Source of the DNA: Pseudomonas anatoliensis
GTDB taxonomy: Bacteria; Pseudomonadota; Gammaproteobacteria; Pseudomonadales; Pseudomonadaceae
Length of the DNA stretch: 64,000 nucleotides
NCBI RefSeq assembly: GCF_017976235.1
Contig: NZ_JACVHC010000002.1
Span: forward strand, 62,001 to 126,000
Direction of reading: 5' to 3'
Part shown: positions 48,040 to 58,483 of the stretch, one piece after another
Layout of the letters: each line of letters opens with the position of its first letter
How positions within the stretch are numbered: the first letter of the stretch is position 1
The notes under the pieces: generated by a model
Databases searched by the model: none
Told to the model about the DNA's origin: nothing
Seen by the model: the letters and a program-made list of their open reading frames with translations, nothing else
Position numbers and translations under genes: made by a program

Positions 48040-49719
48040 TTAAGCCGCTTTCGCTTCCGGCTGGCTCAACGAGCGATTCAGCGCGCTGAACAGTGCCTTG
48101 AAGCTGGCAGTGGTGATGTTTTCATCGATACCCACGCCGTGCACCGCTCGTTCGCCGTTCACGCGCAGCTCGATGTAAGCCGCTGCCTTGGCGTTGGTGC
48201 CCGCGCCAATCGCGTGTTCGTTGTAGTCCATGATCTCCACCGGAATCGGCAAGCCGGCCACCAGTGCTTCCAGCGCACCGTTGCCCTTGCCGCGCCAGTG
48301 CAGGTTGGTTTCGCCCTGACCCTTGCTCGCGACTTCAACTTCGACGGCGCTGTTGCCGTTTTCTTCTTGCAGGCGATGGCTGACCAGTGCGTAAGGGGTG
48401 TTGGCTTGCAGGTATTCGCTGATCAACAGCGAGTGAATCTGCTTGGCTGTCATCTCCAGGCCCAGGCGATCGGTTTCACGCTGCACGACCTGGCTGAACT
48501 CGATCTGCATGCGACGCGGCAGGCTGATGCCGTATTCCTGCTCCAGCAAGTAGGCGATGCCGCCCTTGCCCGATTGGCTGTTGACGCGAATCACCGCCTC
48601 ATAGCTGCGGCCAATGTCGGCCGGGTCGATCGGCAAGTACGGCACTTCCCACAGGGCATCCGGTTTCTGCTGGGAGAAGCCTTTGCGGATGGCGTCCTGG
48701 TGGGAACCGGAGAATGCGGTGTGGACCAGATCGCCAACGTACGGGTGACGTGGGTGAACCTGAATCTGGTTGCACTCTTCAACGACTTTGCGCACGCCGT
48801 CGATGTCGGAGAAATCCAGCTGAGGGTCCAGGCCCTGGGTGTACATGTTCAGTGCGACGGTAACGAGGTCGACGTTGCCGGTACGCTCGCCATTGCCGAA
48901 CAGGCAGCCTTCGACGCGGTCGGCGCCAGCCATCAGACCCAGCTCGGTGGCGGCCACGCCAGTGCCACGGTCGTTGTGGGTGTGCAGGCTGATGATCACG
49001 CTGTCACGACGGTTGATGTTGCGACCGAACCATTCGATCTGATCGGCATAGATGTTCGGTGTTGCGCACTCAACAGTGGCCGGCAAGTTGAGGATCATCT
49101 TGTGCTCAGGCGACGGGTTCCACACCTCGATCACTGCATCACAGACTTCCTTGGCAAACTCCAGCTCGGTGGCGCTGAAGGTTTCCGGCGAGTATTCGAA
49201 AGTCCACTCGGTGTCCGGCTGCATGGCGGCGTATTTGACGAACAGCTTGGCCGCGTTCACCGCGATGGCCTTGATGCCGTCCTTGTCCTGGTTGAAGACG
49301 ATGCGACGGAAAGAAGGCGAAGTGGCGTTGTACAAATGGACGATGGCTTTCTTCGCACCGCGCAGGGATTCGAATGTGCGCTCGATCAGGTCTTCACGGC
49401 CCTGGGTCAGCACCTGAATGGTGGTGTCGTCCGGGATGTGGCCTTCTTCGATCAGGGTACGCACGAAGTCGAAGTCGGTTTGCGAAGCGGCCGGGAACGA
49501 CGCTTCGATTTCCTTCACGCCGACCTGCACCAGGGTCTTCCAGAAGCGCAGCTTTTTCGCCGCATCCATCGGTTCGATCAGCGACTGGTTGCCGTCACGC
49601 AGGTCGGAACTGCACCAGATCGGCGCGGTGTCGATGGTTTTCGACGGCCAGGTACGATCCGGCAAGTTGATGACGGGGAAAGCGCGGTATTTCGAGGACG
49701 GATCTTTGAGCATGCTCAT
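48040..49719 (-). CDS. leuA: 2-isopropylmalate synthase
   Basis: First committed enzyme of leucine synthesis: acetyl-CoA plus 2-oxoisovalerate. 559 residues, the long LeuA type of pseudomonads. The catalytic HMGL-like TIM barrel has [16 protein letters not shown] and [17 protein letters not shown]; a C-terminal regulatory LeuA dimer domain (from about 430) should give leucine feedback inhibition. AAGGA precedes the start. A 25-codon open frame with five leucine codons lies 89 bases upstream. Confidence 0.97.
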   Translation of the reverse strand: MSMLKDPSSKYRAFPVINLPDRTWPSKTIDTAPIWCSSDLRDGNQSLIEPMDAAKKLRFWKTLVQVGVKEIEASFPAASQTDFDFVRTLIEEGHIPDDTTIQVLTQGREDLIERTFESLRGAKKAIVHLYNATSPSFRRIVFNQDKDGIKAIAVNAAKLFVKYAAMQPDTEWTFEYSPETFSATELEFAKEVCDAVIEVWNPSPEHKMILNLPATVECATPNIYADQIEWFGRNINRRDSVIISLHTHNDRGTGVAATELGLMAGADRVEGCLFGNGERTGNVDLVTVALNMYTQGLDPQLDFSDIDGVRKVVEECNQIQVHPRHPYVGDLVHTAFSGSHQDAIRKGFSQQKPDALWEVPYLPIDPADIGRSYEAVIRVNSQSGKGGIAYLLEQEYGISLPRRMQIEFSQVVQRETDRLGLEMTAKQIHSLLISEYLQANTPYALVSHRLQEENGNSAVEVEVASKGQGETNLHWRGKGNGALEALVAGLPIPVEIMDYNEHAIGAGTNAKAAAYIELRVNGERAVHGVGIDENITTASFKALFSALNRSLSQPEAKAA

Positions 49720-49807
49720 CGGGAATTCCTTATTGTCTGGGCCGAAAAGAGGCGGCCTGCCGGTACAACGAATATGTTGGGAAAAGCGTGGGACGAGGCG
49801 CCGCGAT

Positions 49808-49885
49808 TCAGCCTGGCAGTCGTGCGCTGACGAGGCACAGGCTGCGGTGCTGGCGAAGCTGAATAAGGGTGTGAGAGGTTTTCAT
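49808..49885 (-). CDS. Candidate leuA leader peptide (25 aa)
   Basis: [19 protein letters not shown] and SARLPG, then TGA. Five of 25 residues are leucine. It lies in the long 5' region of leuA on the same strand, with GAAGG just before the ATG. It could couple leucyl-tRNA supply to leuA expression, but no clear attenuator terminator (stem plus T-run) is visible between it and leuA, so the mechanism, and even translation, are inferred. Confidence 0.45.
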   Translation of the reverse strand: MKTSHTLIQLRQHRSLCLVSARLPG

Positions 49886-50080
49886 GCCTTCAACCCTAAC
49901 CGCGAGGGGAGAGGTTGGCAAGCAGTCGAAAAAAATTGAGAGGAATACTCGAAAAGACGGCTTTTGCGCGATTTTATTGCTTGTAAGTTGCCGGATCGTT
50001 TTGATGTTTGCGCGAGGTTTGGTTGGGGCGCAATTGAGGGTGATGTGTTATTCCAGAATATTTCGGTGACAGTGAGTCCG

Positions 50081-50175
50081 TCATCGCGGGCAAGCCACGC
50101 TCCCACAGAGATTGGTGGTGTACACAACATTCATGTTCACCTCGAACCCTGTGGGAGCGGGCTTGCCCGCGATGA
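50081..50175. repeat. REPIN-like repeat, 'GTGGGAGCGGGCTTGCCCGCGATGA' type
   Basis: Left arm tcatcgcgggcaagcc(a)cgctcccaca, right arm gtgggagcgggcttgcccgcgatga, with about 43 bases between. One extra base breaks the left arm. Confidence 0.9.
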
Positions 50176-50198
50176 GGCCGGTAGCCTCACCACATAAC

Positions 50199-51020
50199 TC
50201 AGGGCTGAAACGCACCAATAAAAATCGCCGGATCCACCCGCGCATCATTCAGGCTGATGTTCCAGTGCATATGCGGCCCGGTCGCCCTGCCAGTAGAACC
50301 GACCTTGCCCACAACTGCCCCACGAGCCAGCTGATCGCCAACCTTCACATCGATTTTCGACATATGGCAGAACATGCTGATAAAGCCCTGGCCATGATCG
50401 ACAAACACCGTATTGCCGTTGAAAAAGTAATTACCGGTCAGGATCACTTTGCCCCCCGCCGGGGTCTTGATCGGCGTGCCGGCCGGGACTGCGAAGTCGA
50501 GGCCAGCATGAGGATTGCGTTCTTCACCGTTGAAGAATCGGCGCACGCCGAACTTGCTCGACAGCGGCCCGTTGACCGGTTTATCCAGCAGCAGATTGCT
50601 TGGTGTGTTCGGACTGAAGCTGCGGTAAGCCTTGATCTGCTCGGCCAGTTCGCCCTCGATGCGCTTGAGGTTGGCCGGGTTCGGATTGACCTGCTGGGTG
50701 TTCTTCAGGGTGATGCGCTGTTCCGGGTATTTCTTGTTACCAACGGTGAACGGCAGAGTACGTCCGCCGCTACTGATCTGCTGCGCGCCAGGCTTGACCG
50801 TCAACGGCACACCGACAATCGCCAGCCAGTTGTTCTGTTCTTTCACTACCAATACGGGTTTGCCCTGGTACGTGGCTTTCGGCGCCTGAGCGCCAGCGCC
50901 CAGATCAACCACGGCCACACCGCCCGGCACCGGTTTGTTCAGCAGCCGGGTGATGTAACTGTCGGCGTGGGCATTGAAGGTCAGGCACAGCAAAAACAAT
51001 GGAGCCAGAAAACGCGGCAT
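50199..51020 (-). CDS. M23-family periplasmic peptidase
   Basis: 273 residues with a signal peptide (MPRFLAPLFLLCLTFNAHA). Zinc metallopeptidase fold with the M23 signature: NPHAGLDFAVPAGTPI (HxxxD) and GPHMHWNISLNDARVDP (HxH); likely a lytic peptidoglycan endopeptidase. It has no LysM domain, but a strand-rich N-terminal part (about 20-140). It follows xseA by three bases on the same strand, so co-transcribed. Confidence 0.92.
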   Translation of the reverse strand: MPRFLAPLFLLCLTFNAHADSYITRLLNKPVPGGVAVVDLGAGAQAPKATYQGKPVLVVKEQNNWLAIVGVPLTVKPGAQQISSGGRTLPFTVGNKKYPEQRITLKNTQQVNPNPANLKRIEGELAEQIKAYRSFSPNTPSNLLLDKPVNGPLSSKFGVRRFFNGEERNPHAGLDFAVPAGTPIKTPAGGKVILTGNYFFNGNTVFVDHGQGFISMFCHMSKIDVKVGDQLARGAVVGKVGSTGRATGPHMHWNISLNDARVDPAIFIGAFQP

Positions 51021-51023
51021 GGA

Positions 51024-52403
51024 TCAGTCCAGTAAAGAAAGGGTGACGGGCGTCAGGTGATTGTCCTCGACGCGCACTTGCAGTTCGCCTTCGCCGAGTT
51101 TGGCTTTCAGGCGCTGGCCGGTGTGGGTCTGCGCGGCATTGCGAATCGCGTTGCCGCGTTCGTCGAGCAAAATGCTGTAACCACGGCCGAGGGTCGCCAG
51201 CGGGCTGACCACATGCAGCGTCTGCATCTGACTTTGCAATTGCAGTCGACGGTTTTTCAGACCTTCGCGCATGGCCCGGGGCAGCCGTTCGGCGAGGCTG
51301 TCGAGGCGCTGGCGCAACATCGCCAGTTGGCGTCCCGGATGTTGTCCGGCGAGGCGGGTTTCCAGACGGATCAGACGTTCGCGGCGGGTATTGAGCTGGC
51401 GCTCGAAAGCCCGGCGCATGCGCATATCCAGATCATCCAGGCGCTGAGCCTGCTGGCGCAGACGCTCGCCGGGATGACGCAAACGACGAGCCATGCCTTC
51501 CAGGCGCAAGCGATCGCGCATCAAGCGGTCACGCATACGCATCACCAAACGACGATGCAGGCTTTCGACCTGACGGATCAGATGACTGGAGTCGGGGGCG
51601 AGCAACTCGGCGGCAGCGGAAGGTGTTGGTGCGCGCACGTCGGCGACAAAGTCGCTGATCGACACATCGGTTTCATGGCCGACGGCGCTGACGATTGGCG
51701 TCACACAGGCATCGACCGCACGCGCCACGGCTTCTTCGTTGAAGCACCAGAGGTCTTCGAGCGAGCCGCCACCACGGGCAAGGATCAGCGCATCGAAGCC
51801 GCGCGCGTCCGCCAGTTTCAAGGCGCGGACGATTTGCGCGGTGGCTTCGCGGCCCTGTACGGCGGTGGGGATCAAGGTCAACTGCACCTGCGGCGCACGG
51901 CGGCGGAACACGCTGATGATGTCGCGGATCACCGCACCGGTTGGCGAGCTGATGATGCCGATGCGCTGCGGATGCGCCGGCAGCGGCACTTTGCGTTCGG
52001 CACTGAACAGGCCTTCGGCGCTGAGCTTTTCCTTCAGCGCGTCGAAGGCCAGGCGCAACGCACCGTCACCGGCCGGTTCCACGGTGTCGAGTATCAATTG
52101 ATAGTCGCCACGGCCCTCGAACAGCGAGACCTTGCCACGCACCTTGACCGCCAAGCCATCCTTCAGCGCCTGACGCACTCGAGCAGCGTTCTGCCGGAAC
52201 AGTGCGCAGCGCACCTGAGCGCCGCTGTCCTTGAGGGTGAAATAGATGTGGCCGGACGCCGGACGGGCGAGGTTGGAGATTTCGCCCTCGACCCAGATGT
52301 TGCTGAACACGTCTTCAAGCAACACCCGCGCGCGGCCGTTGAGCTGGCTGACGGTCAGGACTTCACGGTCCAGGCCAAGTCTTGCAAAGGGATCTTTAAT
52401 CAT
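51024..52403 (-). CDS. xseA: Exodeoxyribonuclease VII large subunit
   Basis: 459 residues from MIKDPFARLGLDREVLTVSQ. N-terminal OB-fold (DVFSNIWVEGEISNLARPAS, GHIYFTLKDSGAQVRCALF), a catalytic domain (RIGIISSPTGAVIRDIISVF, LILARGGGSLEDLWCFN) and a long coiled-coil C-terminus (RLRHPGERLRQQAQRLDDL). A longer in-frame start would run into the REP repeat upstream, so it was rejected. The small subunit xseB is not in the window, as is usual. Confidence 0.96.
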   Translation of the reverse strand: MIKDPFARLGLDREVLTVSQLNGRARVLLEDVFSNIWVEGEISNLARPASGHIYFTLKDSGAQVRCALFRQNAARVRQALKDGLAVKVRGKVSLFEGRGDYQLILDTVEPAGDGALRLAFDALKEKLSAEGLFSAERKVPLPAHPQRIGIISSPTGAVIRDIISVFRRRAPQVQLTLIPTAVQGREATAQIVRALKLADARGFDALILARGGGSLEDLWCFNEEAVARAVDACVTPIVSAVGHETDVSISDFVADVRAPTPSAAAELLAPDSSHLIRQVESLHRRLVMRMRDRLMRDRLRLEGMARRLRHPGERLRQQAQRLDDLDMRMRRAFERQLNTRRERLIRLETRLAGQHPGRQLAMLRQRLDSLAERLPRAMREGLKNRRLQLQSQMQTLHVVSPLATLGRGYSILLDERGNAIRNAAQTHTGQRLKAKLGEGELQVRVEDNHLTPVTLSLLD

Positions 52404-52443
52404 GGGGCGCAGTTTAAAGGCATTCCCCCAATCAATGCACGAT

Positions 52444-52527
52444 CCCTGTAGGAGCTGCCGAAGGCTGCGATCTTTTGATTTTAAAAGCAGGATCAAAAGA
52501 TCGCAGCCTGCGGCAGCTCCTACAGGG
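52444..52527. repeat. REPIN-like repeat, 'GTAGGAGCTGC..GATCTTTTGAT' type
   Basis: ccctgtaggagctgcc to gatcttttgat, about 14 bases of loop, then the complement ending cctacaggg. One substitution in the right arm (cctgcgg for ccttcgg). Confidence 0.9.
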
Positions 52528-52544
52528 ATTTGAGTAAGTCGGGA

Positions 52545-53441
52545 TTAGGGGAGGGTTTGGGGATTTGTGAAAGTCTGGATGAACTGGTGAATCAGCGGTG
52601 TGGGATTCTGGCGGTAGGCGAGGGCGACGGTGCTTTGGCAATCGGGATCGGCCAGCGGCAAAAATCGTACACCGGTGGGGGCGATGTCCTGCATAGACTC
52701 CGGAAGCAGGGCGATACCGAATCCTGCCTGAATCAACTGCAACTGCGTGGTTTTGCGCGACATCACCCGCGCAGGTTGTGGGAAGAAACCCTGGCGCATG
52801 CACAGATCGGCGCATAAATAGCTCAGACCGCCGCGTTGCGGATGCGGGATCGAAATGAACGCTTCGTCCTTTAGTTGTGCCAGTTCCACAACATTGCAGG
52901 CTGCCAATCGATGATCTGCCGGCACGGCCAGCAACAATTTTTCAGTAAACAGCGGCACCGCCTGAATGCCTTCACGCTGACGCAGAACCGGCAGGCGTAA
53001 CAGACCAATATCGAGCCTTCCCTCAGCGAGCTCTTCAAGCTGCGCTTCGGAGGACAGCTTGCCAATGTCCAGAGAAACGCCGGGTTGCTGATCGAGGTAC
53101 GCACTGATGTCGCGCAGCAGTCGTCCACTGATTGGCACAGTGCTGGAATGACTTAAACGCAACGTGCCGAGTTGACCCTTGCCGACTTCGGTGGCCATGG
53201 CGCTGGCCTTGTTCAGCTCGGTGAGCAGATTGCGCGCTCGCGGCAAAAACGCTTCGCCCGCAGCGGTGAGGCGCGGCTGCCGTGCGGTGCGTTCGAACAG
53301 TGGGGTTTGCAGGCGGTTTTCCATGTCCTTGATCTGCCGGCTCAGGGCTGATTGCGCGACAAACAAACGTTCAGCCGCCGCGCTGAAGCTGCCGCATTCG
53401 GTGATTTCTACGAAGTAACGCAGTTGACGGGTGGAAAGCAC
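52545..53441 (-). CDS. LysR-family transcriptional regulator
   Basis: 298 residues. Typical N-terminal wHTH (LRYFVEITECGSFSAAAER, LFVAQSALSRQIKDMENRL) and C-terminal ligand domain. It lies divergent from the TSUP permease gene with 100 bases between, so that gene is its likely target. The effector is probably an anion or organosulfur compound, by context only. Confidence 0.93.
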   Translation of the reverse strand: MLSTRQLRYFVEITECGSFSAAAERLFVAQSALSRQIKDMENRLQTPLFERTARQPRLTAAGEAFLPRARNLLTELNKASAMATEVGKGQLGTLRLSHSSTVPISGRLLRDISAYLDQQPGVSLDIGKLSSEAQLEELAEGRLDIGLLRLPVLRQREGIQAVPLFTEKLLLAVPADHRLAACNVVELAQLKDEAFISIPHPQRGGLSYLCADLCMRQGFFPQPARVMSRKTTQLQLIQAGFGIALLPESMQDIAPTGVRFLPLADPDCQSTVALAYRQNPTPLIHQFIQTFTNPQTLP

Positions 53442-53541
53442 GAGTCATGCCTTTTCGAGATGAGTAGTGGGCTTTGAAGATATTAGTCGCAACACACTGC
53501 AATGGCTAAAGTCATCACAGGCTTAAAAAGGAAGCAGGTCG

Positions 53542-54309
53542 ATGAGCGTGGCTGGATTGTTGAGTGAGTGGTCGTGGGGGCTGCAAGGCTGGGTGGTCAT
53601 CGGGCTGAGTATTGTGCTGGCCTATATCGTGTTCGGCATCGCCGGATTCGGGACGGCACTGGTGGCGGGGCCGATTCTGATTCTGTTCATGCCGCTGTCG
53701 AAGATCTTGCCGTTGCTGGTCCTGCTGGATTTTGTTGCAGCGTTTGGCAATCTGCTGCCGTCGCGCCGGGATGTGGCAAAAACCGAGTTGCTGCGGCTGC
53801 TGCCGTGCATGGCGGTGGGCTGTACGCTGGGGGTGATATTTCTGCTCAACCTCAAATCGGATCTGTTGTTGCTGTTGATGGGGCTGTTTATCACGGCCTA
53901 TGCCGTTTACAGCTTGTGGGTCAGAACGCGGCCCACGCAGTTGTCCGCCGCGTGGGCGCTGCCGATGGGCACGGTGGGTGGATTGTTCGGGGCGCTGTTT
54001 GGCAGTGGCGGCTTTCTATATGCGATCTATCTCAATAGTCGTCTGCCGAAAGAGGCCGCGCGGGCGACGCAAAGTGCACTCATCAGTTGCAGCACGGTGG
54101 TGCGTTTGAGCCTGTTCGCCATCGCAGGTGTGTATGCCGAGCTACCCTTGTTGATGCTGGCGCTGTGTTTGTTGCCGGCCATGGCATTGGGCTTGTGGGC
54201 TGGTCGGCGGTTGACGATGCGGTTGTCCCGCGAGGCGTTTGTGCGACTGGTGATGTGGCTGGTGCTGGCGAGCGGGATTGCGTTGATCGTGCGCTACTTC
54301 AGCACTTGA
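53542..54309 (+). CDS. TSUP-family (TauE/SafE) membrane permease
   Basis: 255 residues with about eight hydrophobic segments. The duplicated TSUP motif is seen in FGIAGFGTALVAGPILILFM (about residues 35-54) and GLFGALFGSGGFLYAIYLNS (about 149-168). Members transport sulfite, organosulfonates or related small anions; the substrate here is not determined. Divergent LysR regulation. Confidence 0.88.
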   Translation: MSVAGLLSEWSWGLQGWVVIGLSIVLAYIVFGIAGFGTALVAGPILILFMPLSKILPLLVLLDFVAAFGNLLPSRRDVAKTELLRLLPCMAVGCTLGVIFLLNLKSDLLLLLMGLFITAYAVYSLWVRTRPTQLSAAWALPMGTVGGLFGALFGSGGFLYAIYLNSRLPKEAARATQSALISCSTVVRLSLFAIAGVYAELPLLMLALCLLPAMALGLWAGRRLTMRLSREAFVRLVMWLVLASGIALIVRYFST

Positions 54310-54350
54310 CCGGATTTCGTCAGGGATTAAGCTGCCGGCCGCACTGACGC

Positions 54351-54442
54351 CATCGCGGGCAAGCCCGCTCCCACAGTAATTTGAGTCGATCACAATGTTT
54401 GTATTCGCCTCAGACCCTGTGGGAGCGGGCTTGCCCGCGATG
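54351..54442. repeat. REPIN-like repeat, 'GTGGGAGCGGGCTTGCCCGCGATG' type
   Basis: catcgcgggcaagcccgctcccaca and its exact complement tgtgggagcggg..gcgatg, with about 42 bases of loop. Clean arms compared with the copy at 50081. Confidence 0.92.
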
Positions 54443-54493
54443 ACGGCAGAGTGAGCACCGCAGAACTTCCATTTGACGTCGCAGGCTGCACCC

Positions 54494-55042
54494 ATGAATT
54501 CGCAAAGCATCATCGTCCCGAAAATCTCCACCCTGCCGGTGCACGAGCCCCGGGCGCGGGCGATTGTGCGCTGGCTGGTGCGCAAGAATATCGTCAAGGA
54601 AGAGCTGAGCACCTGCGGGCGCACCGGCAACCGCATGGCCTACGCGATCGCTGATGGCGCCCGCGCGGTGGTGCTGCACCCCGAGGCGCTGCCATTCGGC
54701 GAGCCGGTCAATGGCCTGGAAATCGTCACCAAGCGTTGCATCTTCACCCCGGCCAAGGGCTTCCTCGAAGAAGCCGGGTGCGCCGAATGTCGCCGGGAAA
54801 TCGGCGAGGCGCTGTTCGAAAGCCTCGAAGAATGGATGCCGGGGCGCACCGATAACTTCACCTGCCCGGAATGCGGGCATGAAGACGACATCAACGGCTT
54901 TCTGTTCTTGCAGGAATGCGCGTTCTCCAACCTTGGGTTCATCTTCAACAACTGGCTGGAGGCGGGCTTCAAACAGAGCTTTATCGACGAATTTGCCGAT
55001 TGGCTCGATCAACCTGTGAGCTGGGTAAAAGTCGAACTCTGA
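54494..55042 (+). CDS. Uncharacterised protein with CxxC pairs
   Basis: 182 residues from MNSQSIIVPKISTLPVHEPR; a start 21 bases upstream is equally open. Two CxxC pairs (CAECRREIGE, about 99-102, and CPECGHEDDINGF, about 126-129) look like a zinc ribbon split by about 24 residues; the N-terminal third is basic and might bind nucleic acid (RAIVRWLVRKNIVKEELSTCGRTGN). No membrane segment. The function is not known; I would not trust any enzyme label. Confidence 0.75.
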   Translation: MNSQSIIVPKISTLPVHEPRARAIVRWLVRKNIVKEELSTCGRTGNRMAYAIADGARAVVLHPEALPFGEPVNGLEIVTKRCIFTPAKGFLEEAGCAECRREIGEALFESLEEWMPGRTDNFTCPECGHEDDINGFLFLQECAFSNLGFIFNNWLEAGFKQSFIDEFADWLDQPVSWVKVEL

Positions 55043-55058
55043 GGCACACCTGCGCCCA

Positions 55059-55143
55059 TGTAGGAGCTGCCGAAGGCTGCGATCTTTTGACGTTGTTCCT
55101 CAAAAGCAAAATCAAAAGATCGCAGCCTTCGGCAACTCCTACA
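55059..55143. repeat. REPIN-like repeat, 'GTAGGAGCTGC..GATCTTTTGA' type
   Basis: tgtaggagctgccgaagg..gatcttttga and the complement tcaaaagatcgcagcc..actccta(ca), with one substitution in the right arm (ggcaactcc). Confidence 0.9.
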
Positions 55144-55172
55144 AAGAGCAGGGTTTTCCGTATATCAATTAG

Positions 55173-56720
<1,548 letters not shown>

Positions 56721-56745
56721 GCCTTCAAGCAAATCGTTAAGCAAC

Positions 56746-56768
56746 CGGGGCTGTGTTATTCAGCCCCG
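56746..56768 (+). other. Intergenic hairpin between guaB and guaA
   Basis: cggggctg / cagccccg, 8-bp stem with loop tgttatt and a weak T-rich tail (agttgtttctg). It could partially terminate or stabilise the guaB message and set guaB:guaA ratios. Confidence 0.55.
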
Positions 56769-56819
56769 AGTTGTTTCTGAATCACGACTGTTTCTGAATT
56801 ACTTAGACGAGACTGAATC

Positions 56820-58397
56820 ATGGCCCTCGACATTCACGCTCACCGCATCCTGATCCTCGACTTCGGTTCGCAATACACCCAGCTGATCGCCCGCCGCGTG
56901 CGCGAGATCGGCGTGTACTGCGAACTGCACCCGTTCGACATGGACGAAGATGCGATCCGCGAATTCGCACCTAAAGGCGTCATCCTCGCCGGCGGCCCAG
57001 AGTCCGTGCACGAAGCCAACAGCCCGCGCTGCCCGCAAGCCGTGTTTGACCTGGGCGTACCGGTCTTCGGTATCTGCTACGGCATGCAGACCATGGCCGA
57101 GCAACTGGGCGGCAAGGTTGAAGGTTCCGAGCTGCGTGAGTTCGGTTACGCCCGCGTTGACGTGGTCGGCAAGAGCCGTCTGCTCGACGGCATCGAAGAC
57201 CACATCGACGCCGACGGCCTGTTCGGCCTCGACGTGTGGATGAGCCACGGTGACAAGGTCACCAAGATGCCGGAAGACTTCCACATCCTGGCCAGCACCC
57301 CAAGCTGCCCGATCGCCGGCATGTTCAACGACGACCGTGGCTACTACGGCGTGCAGTTCCACCCGGAAGTGACCCACACCAAACAGGGCGGCCGCATCCT
57401 GTCGCGCTTCATTCTCGACATCTGTGGCTGCGAAGCCCTGTGGACACCGTCGAAGATCGCTGAAGACGCCATTGCCAACATCCGCGCACAGGTCGGTACC
57501 GACAACGTGTTGCTGGGTCTGTCCGGCGGCGTTGACTCCTCGGTGGTTGCCGCGCTGCTGCACAAAGCCATCGGCGACCAGCTGACCTGCGTCTTCGTCG
57601 ACAACGGTCTGCTGCGTCTGCACGAAGGCGAGCAAGTGATGGCCATGTTCGCCGAGAACATGGGCGTCAAGGTGATCCGCGCCAACGCTGAAGAGCAGTT
57701 CCTGAACAATCTGGCCGGCGAAGCCGACCCAGAGAAGAAGCGCAAGATCATCGGTCGCACCTTCATCGACGTCTTTGATGCCCAGTCGAACAAACTGGAC
57801 AACATCAAGTACCTCGCTCAGGGCACCATCTACCCGGACGTGATCGAGTCGGCTGGCGCCAAAAGCGGCAAGGCTCACGTGATCAAGTCGCACCACAACG
57901 TGGGCGGCCTGCCGGAAGAGATGAACCTGAAACTGGTCGAGCCACTGCGCGAGCTGTTCAAGGACGAAGTCCGTCGTCTGGGCCTGGAACTGGGCCTGCC
58001 GTACGACATGGTTTACCGTCACCCGTTCCCGGGCCCGGGCCTTGGCGTGCGCATCCTCGGTGAAGTGAAAAAGGAATACGCCGACCTGCTGCGTCGTGCC
58101 GACCACATCTTCATCGAAGAACTGCGCAAGGCCGACTGGTACCACAAAGTCAGCCAGGCGTTCGTAGTGTTCCAGCCAGTGAAATCGGTTGGCGTTGTAG
58201 GCGATGGCCGTCGTTACGCCTGGGTCGTTGCCCTGCGTGCCGTGGAAACCATCGACTTCATGACCGCACGTTGGGCGCACCTGCCTTACGAACTGCTGGA
58301 AACTGTCAGCGGCCGCATCATCAATGAAATCGAAGGCATTTCGCGCGTTACTTACGACGTGTCGAGCAAGCCGCCGGCGACCATTGAGTGGGAATGA
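56820..58397 (+). CDS. guaA: GMP synthase (glutamine-hydrolysing)
   Basis: 525 residues. N-terminal class I glutamine amidotransferase with catalytic Cys in [14 protein letters not shown] and His in [13 protein letters not shown], then the ATP pyrophosphatase domain with [15 protein letters not shown], and a C-terminal dimer domain ([20 protein letters not shown]). Converts XMP to GMP after guaB. Confidence 0.98.
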   Translation: MALDIHAHRILILDFGSQYTQLIARRVREIGVYCELHPFDMDEDAIREFAPKGVILAGGPESVHEANSPRCPQAVFDLGVPVFGICYGMQTMAEQLGGKVEGSELREFGYARVDVVGKSRLLDGIEDHIDADGLFGLDVWMSHGDKVTKMPEDFHILASTPSCPIAGMFNDDRGYYGVQFHPEVTHTKQGGRILSRFILDICGCEALWTPSKIAEDAIANIRAQVGTDNVLLGLSGGVDSSVVAALLHKAIGDQLTCVFVDNGLLRLHEGEQVMAMFAENMGVKVIRANAEEQFLNNLAGEADPEKKRKIIGRTFIDVFDAQSNKLDNIKYLAQGTIYPDVIESAGAKSGKAHVIKSHHNVGGLPEEMNLKLVEPLRELFKDEVRRLGLELGLPYDMVYRHPFPGPGLGVRILGEVKKEYADLLRRADHIFIEELRKADWYHKVSQAFVVFQPVKSVGVVGDGRRYAWVVALRAVETIDFMTARWAHLPYELLETVSGRIINEIEGISRVTYDVSSKPPATIEWE

Positions 58398-58432
58398 TCC
58401 CGCTGCGCTTCACTGCCCGCATTGAGTGACTG

Positions 58433-58467
58433 AAAACCCCTGGCCCAGGCGAGGGGTTTTTTGTTTC
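58433..58467 (+). terminator. Intrinsic terminator after guaA
   Basis: aaaacccct / aggggttttttg stem, T-run, 36 bases after the guaA stop. The A-run on its left may also help end the minus-strand toxin transcript. Confidence 0.88.
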
Positions 58468-58483
58468 TTGTGCCTGAAAACTG

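Noticed and set aside
49720..49810. Classical attenuator terminator before leuA
   Set aside because: Short stems such as ggccg/cggcc occur but without a following T-run, so I could not support a terminator.
47707..49830. Very long open frame on the plus strand across leuA
   Set aside because: It lies antisense to leuA, shows no family features, has codon use typical of the shadow of a GC-rich gene, and lacks a ribosome site.
51057..52451. Plus-strand open frame over xseA
   Set aside because: Antisense shadow; xseA on the minus strand has complete domain motifs.
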